From positions 2,108,001 to 2,172,000 of the forward strand of contig NZ_CP065047.1 of NCBI RefSeq assembly GCF_015689175.1: DNA of 64,000 bases, given 5' to 3'. Source of the DNA: Mycobacterium kubicae. GTDB lineage: Bacteria; Actinomycetota; Actinomycetes; Mycobacteriales; Mycobacteriaceae. A program made the translations under genes and the position numbers. Positions 24,591-32,844 of the stretch are shown piece after piece; position 1 is the stretch's first letter, and each line of letters begins with the position of its first letter. The notes under the pieces are model-generated. The model made no database searches. It worked only from the letters and a program-made list of their open reading frames with translations, and had not been told where the DNA came from.

Positions 24591-25828
24591 CCAACCTGCT
24601 GTGGCCCGGCGAACATCGGGCCGGTGAGCACATGAGCGACCCAGCGTTCCTGCGGTCCATGGTGGCGGTCGAATCCGCATGGCTGCGGGCGCTGGCCGGT
24701 GCCGGCTTGGCCCCGCCGGACTGTGTCGGTGTCGATCTGTCGCATCTCGTCGGCTCCGTTGACTGTGACGTACTGGCCGTGCCCGCCGAGGACGGCGGCA
24801 ACCCGGTCATCGGATTGGTCTCGTTACTGCGCCAGCGCGCCGACCCGGTGATCGGGCCGTGGATCCACCGCGGGTTGACCAGCCAAGATGTCGTCGACAC
24901 CAGCCTGATGGTGGGGTTGCGTGGTGTCGTCAACGAAATCAGCGGCCAACTCGGCGAACAGATCTCGGCATTGTCAGCCCTGGTGCAAACACACCGGGCC
25001 ACACCCATGGTGGCGCGTACTCTCACCCAGCACGCGGCGCCGACCACGTTCGGCGCCAAAGCTGCCGGATGGCTCAACGGCGTCGTCGACGCCTATCACC
25101 GGCTCAGCGAGCTTGCCACTCCGGCGCAGTTCGGTGGTGCGGTCGGAATATGGTCGGCCACCACGGAATTAGCGACGTTGCTGACGGGCAGCGGCGACCC
25201 GGCGGCAGTCGCCGACCATGTGGTCCGCAGCGCCACAACGGATCTGGGATTGGACTTCAGGCTACCGTGGCACACGACGCGCACACCGGTCACCGCGGTG
25301 GCCGACGCGTTGGTGGATTGCACCGACTGCTGGGGTCACATCGCGTCGGACGTCGTCACCTCGGCTCGCCCCGAGACCGGCGAATTGGACGAACCGGTCA
25401 GCGCGCACCGCGGCGGGTCATCGGCGATGCCGCATAAACGCAACCCGGTGTTGTCCATACTGATTCGGCGCGCCGCCATCGCCGCCCCACCGCTCGCGGC
25501 GACGCTGCACACCGCCGCCGCACTGGCTCACGACGAACGCCCTGACGGCGCATGGCATGTCGAGTGGGAGACGGTGCGCACTTTGGCACGACGTACGGTG
25601 GCCGCCGGTTCTCAGTGCAGTGAACTGCTGTCGGGGCTGCAGATCCATACCGAGCGGATGGGTGAGAATCTGGCTGCCGCAGACGTGCGTGGCGAGCAAC
25701 GCGCGATTGCCGACCTGGTCGAGATAGCCCCGTCGACAACCTATTTCGGGGCGGCCGAGCGCTTGGTCGACGAGAGCCTGCAACGTGCCGAGCGGGCGCT
25801 GACGCGCCGGCCGGCTAGACGCGGATAG
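24587..25828 (+). CDS. pcaB: 3-carboxy-cis,cis-muconate cycloisomerase
   Basis: The 413-residue protein is a fumarase/aspartase-superfamily enzyme that lactonises beta-carboxymuconate in the next step of the beta-ketoadipate pathway. It shows GLTSQDVVDTSLM (substrate loop), QHAAPTTFGAKAAGW and the signature SSAMPHKRNP around residue 280. ATG 24587 sits in the pcaG stop (ATGA). pcaC, pcaD and pcaL are not in the window, so later steps must be encoded elsewhere. Its end overlaps the convergent 90-residue gene by 14 bases. Confidence 0.95.
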   Translation: MTNLLWPGEHRAGEHMSDPAFLRSMVAVESAWLRALAGAGLAPPDCVGVDLSHLVGSVDCDVLAVPAEDGGNPVIGLVSLLRQRADPVIGPWIHRGLTSQDVVDTSLMVGLRGVVNEISGQLGEQISALSALVQTHRATPMVARTLTQHAAPTTFGAKAAGWLNGVVDAYHRLSELATPAQFGGAVGIWSATTELATLLTGSGDPAAVADHVVRSATTDLGLDFRLPWHTTRTPVTAVADALVDCTDCWGHIASDVVTSARPETGELDEPVSAHRGGSSAMPHKRNPVLSILIRRAAIAAPPLAATLHTAAALAHDERPDGAWHVEWETVRTLARRTVAAGSQCSELLSGLQIHTERMGENLAAADVRGEQRAIADLVEIAPSTTYFGAAERLVDESLQRAERALTRRPARRG

Positions 25829-26087
25829 CCCGCAGCGGCGACCGACCCGCCAAATAGGTCATGATGCGATCCAGCACGATGTTGGAAAGATCACCGTCGT
25901 CGGCGACGCGGGACAGGCTGCGCCGCCGGAGAAACTTGTCGAGGCGCCGATCAAGCGACCAGTTGGCGAAAGTCGTACCGACATATCCTGACTGGAGGAA
26001 TTCCCAAGCTAAATGCTCGACATCGGAATCGGTCAATCCAGCTGGGACTCCACCCATACGCGTCATTTCCCCCTTTTGAGTCGGCAT
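25815..26087 (-). CDS. Hypothetical protein, about 80-90 aa
   Basis: The frame encodes a highly charged, helical protein (GLTDSDVEHLAWEFLQSGYVG, NWSLDRRLDKFLRRR, SNIVLDRIMTYLAGR) without signal or membrane span. AGGGGG lies just before ATG 26066, and ATG 26057 follows 9 bases later, so the true N-terminus may be 7 or 10 residues shorter. It lies alone between pcaB (convergent, overlapping) and the desaturase gene. No family is recognised. Confidence 0.65.
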   Translation of the reverse strand: MPTQKGEMTRMGGVPAGLTDSDVEHLAWEFLQSGYVGTTFANWSLDRRLDKFLRRRSLSRVADDGDLSNIVLDRIMTYLAGRSPLRAIRV

Positions 26088-26223
26088 CCGCCGCAGTCAA
26101 CTTACGGGCGCCAGGTTGTTGTTTTGTCACGGCCACATTGCGGATTGATTTCCACGGCCGCACCAGGTACCCGCGGTAGGGAGAAGATTACGGGTTCACT
26201 GACCTGAATATGCCGTCGTAATT

Positions 26224-26240
26224 GCGCCCTTGCCGGGCGC
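26224..26240 (-). terminator. Candidate terminator hairpin after the desaturase gene
   Basis: GCGCCC (26224-26229) and GGGCGC (26235-26240) form a 6-bp stem with a 5-base loop, 5 bases downstream of the desaturase stop. There is no U-tract, so this is at best a U-less, mycobacterial-type terminator. Confidence 0.35.
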
Positions 26241-26244
26241 CGGC

Positions 26245-27507
26245 CTATGCGGCACTGATCGACATTTTTCGGGCACGTTTTGTTCGTTCGGGTGCCTTGG
26301 TGGCGCGATTGCGCAACGCGGTACGCAGACCGCTTCGCCGCGACGACCCGTCGGCGGCCACCGGGGCGGGGGCCAGTGCCGTGTCAAAGAACTTTCGCTC
26401 TGATGCCGTCTCCGGCGCGTCATTGGGCGTCGCACTCAAGACCCGGTCGGGTAACGCCAATTTGTGCAGAGTTCGCATCGTCAACCAGAATTGGCGCACC
26501 AGTGATCCGCTGGTATAGGGCAGGTCATAGTCGTTACACAACGCCCGCACCCGTTCGGCGATCTCGGCGTAGCGGTTACTGGGTAGATCGGGAAACAGGT
26601 GATGCTCGATCTGGTAACAGAGGTTGCCGCTCCAGAAGGCCAACGCAGGCCCTGCGTCGAAATTCGCCGTGCCGAGCATCTGCCGTAAGTACCATTCGGC
26701 TTTGCTCTCGTCCTCGACGACAGCGGCGGTGAACTTCTCGGCGCCATCGGGGAAGTGACCACAGAAGATCACCATGTACGCCCACAGGTTGCGCAGCACG
26801 TTCGCAGTCGTGTTGGCGATGAGGGTGCGGCGCCACCGTCTTCCGCTCAGCGCGGGAAACACAAGATAGTCCTTGACGGCCTGGCGGGCAGTCTTGCGCA
26901 GCAGCGCGTTTCTCAGGTGCGTCGTCCGCGGAGTCGTGGACGCCTGAGTCTGGACGGCGCGCAGGTCGTGTAAGGCGATTCCCCACTCGAAGGTGATGGC
27001 TAACAGCACATTTCGTATCGGCTGCAACAGATGCCGGGGTTGCCACGGCTGATCACGAGTGACGCGCATGAACCCGAAGCCGAGGTCGTCGTCCATCTCC
27101 AGGACGTTGGTGAAGACGTGATGCCGGTAGTTGTGCGCGTATCTCCACTGGGAGGAGACCCCCGCCATGTCCCACTCCCAGGTATTCGAATGGATTTCCG
27201 GGTCGTTCATCCAATCCCATTGACCGTGGCCCACGTTGTGCCCGATCTCCATGTTCTCCACGCTTTTGGCCAAGGCCAGTGTCACCGTGCCTACCGCCCA
27301 GCCCACCCATGAGGGGCTAACGCCGAGTAGCAGGCGCGACCCGACCTCCAGTGCTCGCTGAAACGCGATGGTGCGGTGAATGTACGCCGCGTCGCGCTGG
27401 CCGCGAGACGTCTCGATGTCGCGGCGGATTTCGTCGAGATCGGCGCCCAGCGCCTCGATGTCCGCCGGGCTTAGATGCGCGTACTGTGCGATGTCTGAGA
27501 TCGCCAT
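26245..27507 (-). CDS. desA3: Membrane fatty acid desaturase, DesA3-like
   Basis: The 420-residue protein is a membrane di-iron acyl-CoA desaturase. Its three His boxes are EIGHNVGHGQWDW, YAHNYRHHVFTN and QIEHHLFPDLPSNRYAE, supplying the eight or nine His ligands. The length and the conserved WMNDPEIHSNTWEWDM stretch match M. tuberculosis DesA3 (stearoyl-CoA delta-9 desaturase, Rv3229c, from memory). ATG 27507 is preferred; an adjacent TTG 27510 is possible. The usual oxidoreductase partner (Rv3230c type) is not next to it, so this may be a paralogue. Confidence 0.9.
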   Translation of the reverse strand: MAISDIAQYAHLSPADIEALGADLDEIRRDIETSRGQRDAAYIHRTIAFQRALEVGSRLLLGVSPSWVGWAVGTVTLALAKSVENMEIGHNVGHGQWDWMNDPEIHSNTWEWDMAGVSSQWRYAHNYRHHVFTNVLEMDDDLGFGFMRVTRDQPWQPRHLLQPIRNVLLAITFEWGIALHDLRAVQTQASTTPRTTHLRNALLRKTARQAVKDYLVFPALSGRRWRRTLIANTTANVLRNLWAYMVIFCGHFPDGAEKFTAAVVEDESKAEWYLRQMLGTANFDAGPALAFWSGNLCYQIEHHLFPDLPSNRYAEIAERVRALCNDYDLPYTSGSLVRQFWLTMRTLHKLALPDRVLSATPNDAPETASERKFFDTALAPAPVAADGSSRRSGLRTALRNRATKAPERTKRARKMSISAA

Positions 27508-27750
27508 CAATCAATTCCTCGCTTTTACAAGCAGCGCCGTCTCCGTCGACGAAATGCGCATAGATGTACACCGACGCCCAGACAGGACGCGACGTCCACA
27601 GGCAAGTACCCGGCCGCGAAGGCATAAAACGCGCCGCCACGACGTCGCCCGCGATCATATCGCGCCACAGCTAAGGCAGCGCCCCCTCCTAGACCGCGAG
27701 CAGTTCGTTGGCCCAGTTCAAACGGCCGGGCAGCCGGACGCACACCGACA

Positions 27751-28920
27751 GTGGCGGCCATCACTGATAGTTCCGCATGCAGCGGGTATTCCAGCGGCGG
27801 TTCGGGTTCGGCCGTCAGCCCATGGCGCGGCTTTACCTCATCATCGACCACGGGAGTAGCCATCAACGCACTCTGCAGAAGTTCAGGCCCGCGCAATGCC
27901 GTCTCGGCCCGCCACATCCGCGAGGGCCGAATTCACCTTTCCGGCGGTTCCATCGCCTACACCGTCGCCGGTGACGGTCCCGCGCTGTTGCTGATCCACG
28001 GGCTCGGCGGCAACCGAGGGACGTGGCGGCAGATCATCGGAACCCTGGCCCGCACGCACACTGTTATCGCGCCGGATCTGCCCGGCCACGGCGAGTCCGA
28101 CGCGCCCGCCGGCGACTACTCGCTGGGCGCCCATGCTTGCGCCCTGCGGGATCTGCTGTTGTCGCTGGGGCATCGGCGCTTCTCGCTGGTAGGCCATAGC
28201 CTGGGCGGCGGCATCGCCCTACAAACGGCCTATCAATTCCCCGAACGCATCGACCGGCTCATCCTGATCGGCAGCGGCGGACTCGGTTCAGAGGTGAGTA
28301 TCGCCTTGCGAGCGGCAACGCTGCCCGGTGCCGACGCCGTCATCGCCGCCTTGAGCGCGATACCCCCGGCAGTGACGAACCGGGCCCTGGCCGTGTTGCC
28401 GAAATCCCTGTCCGGACCCGACGCGAGCCTCCTCTCCGGCCTGTTGTACGGACTGCGCGGCACCAAGCGACGGACCGCATTTCTTCGCACAGCCCGTTCA
28501 GTGATCGACTGGCGCGGGCAGGCGGTCAGCGCGCAACGGCAGACCGCTCTGTTGCACGGCGTGCCAGTCCTGGTGGCGTGGGGAGCCGACGACACCACGA
28601 TTCCCCCGCACCACCACCGGGCGTTCGCAGAACGAGTCCCCGCAGCCTTGACGGTCGAAATCCCGGGCGCGGGACACTACCCGCACGAGACCGCCAGCGC
28701 TCAGTTACTCCCGCCAATGCAGGCCTTTCTGTCCTCGACGGTCCCTTTCAGTTACTCAGAGGAGTCCTGGGTCGACCGGCTCACCCACCCGGACATTCGT
28801 CTCGACAGCGGCGGAACCGAACCTGCGGTGCGCCCCGATTCATCCTCGGCGCGATGGACCTCCGCGCCCGGGCGGAGGCGGGTGTTGCCGCCTCTGTCGG
28901 TGCTGTCGTTCTTACACTGA
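27751..28920 (+). CDS. Alpha/beta hydrolase with uncertain N- and C-terminal extensions
   Basis: A clear hydrolase core runs from about 27928 to 28740: LLLIHGLGGNRGTWR (oxyanion), GHSLGG nucleophile elbow, WGADDTTIPP acid and GAGHYPHET catalytic His, so the triad is complete. The frame opens at GTG 27751, but the first 60 residues are low-complexity (Ser/Gly) and no ATG, GTG or TTG occurs between there and the core. The C-terminal 50 residues after WVDRLTHPD also look non-domain. It may be intact with odd ends, or have lost its native start and stop. It is divergent from the desaturase gene. Confidence 0.75.
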   Translation: MAAITDSSACSGYSSGGSGSAVSPWRGFTSSSTTGVAINALCRSSGPRNAVSARHIREGRIHLSGGSIAYTVAGDGPALLLIHGLGGNRGTWRQIIGTLARTHTVIAPDLPGHGESDAPAGDYSLGAHACALRDLLLSLGHRRFSLVGHSLGGGIALQTAYQFPERIDRLILIGSGGLGSEVSIALRAATLPGADAVIAALSAIPPAVTNRALAVLPKSLSGPDASLLSGLLYGLRGTKRRTAFLRTARSVIDWRGQAVSAQRQTALLHGVPVLVAWGADDTTIPPHHHRAFAERVPAALTVEIPGAGHYPHETASAQLLPPMQAFLSSTVPFSYSEESWVDRLTHPDIRLDSGGTEPAVRPDSSSARWTSAPGRRRVLPPLSVLSFLH

Positions 28921-29160
28921 CCCTTGTGTAGATTCGGACGCGTGAGGCAGCGTCGGAATGAGTGACACGCCCACCGCGGACCGAAGCGGCCGCCGGCAAT
29001 GTTCCGGGCGGTGGGTAAATGGAATATCCTGCCAATTAACGAGATTCGCTCAGCGCAGGTCGGGACTGGGGGAGGCGACTCGACTCTCCGGAACGGCGCC
29101 CGCCGCGATCGACGCATCGGTGTGCGGCACTGCCAATCTGTGGAACTCGCCGAACCCCGT

Positions 29161-29307
29161 TCTCCGATAGTGTGTTCGGTTCACCTAGGTGCCATGCAAG
29201 GAGCTTTGCGTCAGTGGGGCGCGCCCGTTACCGTCGACCGGCTCGACGCGTTCGTGAAAACTGATATGTGTCTGGCCCATCTGGCCGCGACAGGGGGAGA
29301 GAAGTGA
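29161..29307 (+). pseudogene. C-terminal remnant of a helix-turn-helix regulator
   Basis: The last 48 codons of a plus-strand frame read VCSVHLGAMQGALRQWGAPV, then VDRLDAFVKTDMCLAHL to a TGA at 29305-29307. The C-x2-H...C-x2-H spacing and MQGAL segment resemble the C-terminal metal-ligand-like half of the regulator encoded at 31014-31730 (CPFHAL...CGMNHAL), but no DNA-binding half or start is found upstream. It overlaps the GTG of the membrane protein gene (GTGA), as an intact upstream gene once did. The region 28921-29160 holds nothing else recognisable. Confidence 0.5.
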
Positions 29308-29729
29308 GCACCGGACGCGCGATCGAAGTTGCCGTCACCTTCGTGTGGCTCGGCATGGTGCTGGCCATCTCGTTCCTGGAAGCGCCGCTGAAATTTCGGG
29401 CGCCCAATGTGACTCTGCAAATCGGCCTGAGCATCGGCCGACTGGTCTTTCGGGCGCTCAACACCGTGGAAGTGGTTTTCGCGCTCCTTCTCGGGGCCTT
29501 CGCGGCGGCCGGCCCCACACCGGTTTCCATCGTGGTCGCCTTCGGCGTCGCGTTCGCCGCATTGGCCGTTCAGCTGATTGCGGTGCGGCCCCGGCTGACC
29601 CGCCGGTCGGACCAAGTGCTCGCCGGCCTGGACGCGCCGCGGTCCCACGGCCACTACGCCTACGTCGGCTTCGAGGTGGTCAAGGTAGCGGCGCTGGTGA
29701 CGGCGGGGATACTGCTATTGAACGGCTGA
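29304..29729 (+). CDS. Integral membrane protein, four spans
   Basis: GTG 29304 follows GGGGGAGAGA and overlaps the stop of the regulator remnant. The 141-residue product has four hydrophobic helices (about 5-25, 48-65, 70-90 and 118-138) with FLEAPLKFRAPNVTLQIGLSIGRLVFRALN between the first two and a basic cytoplasmic loop. I do not assign a family. It is followed 13 bases later by the cupin gene. Confidence 0.8.
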   Translation: MSTGRAIEVAVTFVWLGMVLAISFLEAPLKFRAPNVTLQIGLSIGRLVFRALNTVEVVFALLLGAFAAAGPTPVSIVVAFGVAFAALAVQLIAVRPRLTRRSDQVLAGLDAPRSHGHYAYVGFEVVKVAALVTAGILLLNG

Positions 29730-29742
29730 AAGGACTCACCTG

Positions 29743-30087
29743 ATGGAATCCATTTCGCTCACCGAGCTGGCATCGGAGAAGTTGGCTGAGGCCGCCAAGT
29801 CGCACAGCGGCCGCGCCGCGCACACCATCCATGGCGGCCACACCCACGAACTGCGCCAGACCGTGGTGGCCCTGCTGGCCGACCACGACCTGTCCGAACA
29901 CGACAGCCCCGGGGAAGCGACATTGCAGGTACTGCAGGGCCACGTCCGACTCACCGCGGGCGAGGACAGCTGGGACGGCAAGACCGGTGACTACGTGGCG
30001 ATCCCACACCAGCGTCATGCCCTGCACGCCGTCGAGGATTCCGTGGTGATTCTGACCGTGCTCAAAGCGCAGCCGGATGCGCACTAG
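29743..30087 (+). CDS. Cupin-domain protein
   Basis: The 114-residue protein is a single-domain cupin: GEATLQVLQGHVRLTAGED forms cupin motif 1 (with metal-binding residues partly degenerate) and GDYVAIPHQRHALHAVEDS forms motif 2 with His ligands. ATG 29743 follows AAAGGA. It sits between the four-span membrane protein and a nitronate monooxygenase gene that starts 2 bases after its stop, so the three are likely co-transcribed. Small cupins bind or sense small ligands; no specific role is evident. Confidence 0.85.
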   Translation: MESISLTELASEKLAEAAKSHSGRAAHTIHGGHTHELRQTVVALLADHDLSEHDSPGEATLQVLQGHVRLTAGEDSWDGKTGDYVAIPHQRHALHAVEDSVVILTVLKAQPDAH

Positions 30088-30089
30088 GA

Positions 30090-31037
30090 GTGCTCGCTAC
30101 GGCGTGGTCGCAAAGTTTCGGTCTGCGTGTGCCGATTGTCAATGCGCCCATGGGCGGTGTCGCCGGTGGACGCCTGGCCGCCGCGGTCAGTGCCGCCGGC
30201 GGCCTGGGCATGGTCGGCATGGGCAGCACCGCCACCAGGGCCACCCTGGCGGCCCAACTCCAACACGTCAGCGGCAGGTTCGGCATCGGCCTGGTGGACT
30301 GGGTGATGCGCAAAGAGTCCGGGCTACTGCAGGACGCGCTGGCGGCGCGGCCAATGTTGCTCTCGGTCAGCTTCGGTACTGACTGGTCCTGGGTAAGCGA
30401 AGCGCACGACGCCGGAATCGCCACGGCGACACAGGTTTACGACAGCGTCGGTGCGCGTCAGGCGGCCGACGCGGGGGTCGATGTGCTGGTGGCGCGCGGG
30501 GCCGAAGGTGGCGGCCACGGTGCGGTGCGCCTGGGGACGCTCCCGTTGCTCGACGCAGTCCTGGCTGCCGTAGAGGTGCCGGTACTGGCCGGTGGCGGCA
30601 TCGCATCGCCGCGAAGCCTGGCCGCCGTCCTGGCCGCCGGTGCCAGCGGCGCCTGGGTGGGCACTCGGCTGGCGGCGTGCCCCGAGGCGCTCACGGGCGA
30701 CGCGAGCCGTCGGGCACTGATCGCGGCGCGCGAAACCGATACCCGCACCACTCGCGTCTTCGACGTCGCCGGTGGGCTGCCGTGGCCGGCCCAGTTCCCG
30801 TCCCGCGTGTTGGTCAACGAGTTCGTCGAACGCTGGAGCGGCAAGGAGGATGTGTTGGCCGCCGACCGGTCGGTCCGCGATGAACTAGCCGCGGCCGCCG
30901 CGGCCGACGACACGCGCGTTGCGCCCGTCGACGCCGGGCAGGGCGTCGGAATGATCCGCGACGACGCGTCGGTGGCTGACGTCATCGGGCAAATGTGCGC
31001 CGGCGCCGAGGAATTACTGGCTCGCTGGCGCGTTTGA
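30090..31037 (+). CDS. Nitronate monooxygenase family protein
   Basis: The 315-residue protein has the family fold: VPIVNAPMGGVAGGRLAAAVSAAGGLGMVGMGS at the FMN end, ARGAEGGGHGAVRLGTLPLL with the catalytic-region His, and VLAGGGIASPRSLAAVLAAGA phosphate-binding loop. It is shorter than the enzyme at 8324 and belongs to a different subgroup. GTG 30090 starts 2 bases after the cupin stop. The last 24 bases overlap the convergent regulator gene. Confidence 0.88.
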   Translation: MLATAWSQSFGLRVPIVNAPMGGVAGGRLAAAVSAAGGLGMVGMGSTATRATLAAQLQHVSGRFGIGLVDWVMRKESGLLQDALAARPMLLSVSFGTDWSWVSEAHDAGIATATQVYDSVGARQAADAGVDVLVARGAEGGGHGAVRLGTLPLLDAVLAAVEVPVLAGGGIASPRSLAAVLAAGASGAWVGTRLAACPEALTGDASRRALIAARETDTRTTRVFDVAGGLPWPAQFPSRVLVNEFVERWSGKEDVLAADRSVRDELAAAAAADDTRVAPVDAGQGVGMIRDDASVADVIGQMCAGAEELLARWRV

Positions 31038-31730
31038 CCTCCGTGATTTGAGCACCACGCAACACCGAGCCGGACCCGGCTCCAGGACGGCGTCGGGGCC
31101 ATACGGCGCCAGCGCGTCGCAGACGCCGGCGATGAGCGCATGGTTCATGCCGCAGGCCAATGCGGTTTGCTCTTGAGCCAAGGCGTGGAACGGGCAGTTG
31201 GCCAATTCCACGTGGCCGTCGTTGCGGCGGGGTTCGTAGCCGTACTCGGCCAACAGTGCCAACCCCACCTCTAGCGCCGCGGCGGTGTCTGCGGGCTTGT
31301 CGGCGGTGGCGCCGATGGCCTGCCCATAGTCGTGAGCGACCTCGTCGAGCACCTCTGCTACGGGCTCACCCGTAGCCGTCGACCGGGCGATGGCCGCAGC
31401 CATCAGCCGGCCGGCGAGCTCGTACTCGCGCTGCGGAAGGCTGACCGCGATGTCGCGACGAGTTCGCCGGTACAGCTTGGCGGTCCGTCCGGCGCCGGGG
31501 CCGGTTCGCCCGGTCAAGCGCCCGTAGTCGGTCTCGAGCAGTCCCTCGGCGGTGAGTCGGTCCAGGTGAAATTTCGCCTGGTGGTGCGGGATGCCGACGG
31601 CGTCAGCGGCCTGCTCTCTGCTCACCGGATCGGGTTGGGCGCAGACGAACTCGTAGAGCCGATGCCGAACCGGGTCCGCCAAGGCTCCGATGCCAGAGGC
31701 GTCGCGCTGCGCAACCATGTCGGCAACCAC
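31014..31730 (-). CDS. Winged-helix transcriptional regulator with Cys/His C-terminus
   Basis: The 238-residue protein has an ArsR/DeoR-like N-terminal winged helix (about 15-85; VSREQAADAVGIPHHQAKFHLDRL) and a C-terminal half ending in CPFHALAQEQTALACGMNHAL...RCCVVL. The Cys and His positions suggest a metal or Fe-S cofactor, by analogy with related actinobacterial regulators, but the ligand is unknown. It is divergent from the DoxX-like gene; three TTCTA-type repeats lie between them. It overlaps the nitronate monooxygenase gene end. Confidence 0.85.
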   Translation of the reverse strand: MVADMVAQRDASGIGALADPVRHRLYEFVCAQPDPVSREQAADAVGIPHHQAKFHLDRLTAEGLLETDYGRLTGRTGPGAGRTAKLYRRTRRDIAVSLPQREYELAGRLMAAAIARSTATGEPVAEVLDEVAHDYGQAIGATADKPADTAAALEVGLALLAEYGYEPRRNDGHVELANCPFHALAQEQTALACGMNHALIAGVCDALAPYGPDAVLEPGPARCCVVLKSRRSNAPASQ

Positions 31731-31731
31731 T

Positions 31732-31777
31732 TTCTAACGAACAAAAATCTTGACGCTACATTCTAGCCGTTCTAACG
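31732..31777. promoter_or_regulatory. Repeated TTCTAACG sites and promoter between the regulator and DoxX-like gene
   Basis: TTCTAACG occurs at 31732-31739 and 31770-31777, with a variant TTCTAGCC at 31761. A TTGACG hexamer at 31750-31755 could serve as a -35 for the plus-strand gene, with a -10 overlapping the last repeat. The layout suggests repression of the divergent genes by the adjacent regulator. Confidence 0.4.
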
Positions 31778-31809
31778 TACAGATTATTATCCGATAGAAG
31801 GGAGTAGCC

Positions 31810-32298
31810 ATGGCCACTCGACATGACACCGTCCAGGACAAAGCCGCCCGCTCACTATCCGCACAGCTGAGGGACCCGGCCTACTCGGCGTACCTGCTGC
31901 TTCGCACCGTGTTCACCGTCGCGCCGATCGTGTTCGGGCTGGACAAGTTCTTCAACCTGCTGACCCATCCTCACCACTGGAGCATGTATCTGGCCGGCTG
32001 GATCGACGGCCTGGTTCCTGGCACCGCTGACCAATGCATGTATGTGGTGGGAGTGGTCGAGATCGCGGCCGGTGTCCTGGTTGCGGTCGCGCCGCGCATC
32101 GGTGCTTGGGTGGTCGCGGCCTGGCTGGCCGGAATCATCGTCGACCTGGTCAGCGGGCCGGGCTTCTACGACGTGGCGCTGCGCGATTTCGGTTTGCTTG
32201 CGGGCGCGGTCGCGCTGGCCCGGCTGGCGCAGGGCGTCCACATTCGCACCATCGGCCACGCTGGCCCGCCGCGGCCAGACCAGTCACAGGGCACGTAG
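31810..32298 (+). CDS. DoxX-like membrane protein
   Basis: The 162-residue protein has four hydrophobic segments in the DoxX/SURF4-like order: a LLRTVFTVAPIVFGLDKFFNLL first helix with the conserved GLDKF motif, then YLAGWIDGLVPG, VVGVVEIAAGVLVAVAPRIG and ALRDFGLLAGAVALARLA. DoxX relatives take part in respiratory or redox-stress membrane complexes. It is preceded by GAAGGGAG before ATG 31810. It is divergent from the winged-helix regulator, its probable controller, and its end overlaps the convergent DUF1990 gene by 15 bases. Confidence 0.8.
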   Translation: MATRHDTVQDKAARSLSAQLRDPAYSAYLLLRTVFTVAPIVFGLDKFFNLLTHPHHWSMYLAGWIDGLVPGTADQCMYVVGVVEIAAGVLVAVAPRIGAWVVAAWLAGIIVDLVSGPGFYDVALRDFGLLAGAVALARLAQGVHIRTIGHAGPPRPDQSQGT

Positions 32299-32787
32299 AT
32301 ACCGCTTGGCGATCATGCGCTGAGCCACCGGCAGCACGGGCCTGCCCAACTTGCCCCACCACGTTGCGGGCACCGAAAACGACGACACCTCCGCGTACAC
32401 CGCGGAGGTGCTCGCGTCGTAGCGCACCGCGAACCTCTCCTCACCGGAGGCCGGGTGACCGGGCAGGGTGCCATATCCGAACCCGCGCTCATCGGGCTCG
32501 TCGACGACGTAGACCACCCGGCACGGCGCACTGAGCACGCCCATCATCTTGACCACCACGATCGCCGAAACCTCGGCGACCTCCGAGCTGGCCTGCACGC
32601 GCAGTCCCGCCCCGTGCTGCATGCCATAGTGCAGCACGGCGTTGGCGGCCTCCTCGAAACGTTCTCGGCCCGTGCCGATTTGGGTGGACATTCGCAAGTG
32701 GGCGTAGCCGGCAGGCAGCTGACCGGACGCCGTGGCGCCCACTTCGGAGTAGGTCAACGGAAGCTCGGCGAGCGAGTCGAGGTCCAT
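32284..32787 (-). CDS. DUF1990-family protein
   Basis: The 167-residue protein matches the DUF1990 pattern: LTYSEVGAT near the N-terminus, [55 protein letters not shown] and a C-terminal KRYLRAL. Function is unknown; the fold is predicted to be START-like. ATG 32787 is the natural start, as upstream in-frame codons are antisense to the aldo/keto reductase gene, from which it is divergent by 57 bases. Confidence 0.85.
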   Translation of the reverse strand: MDLDSLAELPLTYSEVGATASGQLPAGYAHLRMSTQIGTGRERFEEAANAVLHYGMQHGAGLRVQASSEVAEVSAIVVVKMMGVLSAPCRVVYVVDEPDERGFGYGTLPGHPASGEERFAVRYDASTSAVYAEVSSFSVPATWWGKLGRPVLPVAQRMIAKRYLRAL

Positions 32788-32844
32788 GCGCTCAGCTTGC
32801 CACGCGTACAGCAAATTCCAGGGTTGACGCGTACGGTCTGTGAA

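Noticed and set aside
27525..27917. Minus-strand 130-codon frame upstream of the desaturase
   Set aside because: It overlaps the hydrolase gene start, ends in an Arg-rich run and shows no domain; coding status cannot be supported.
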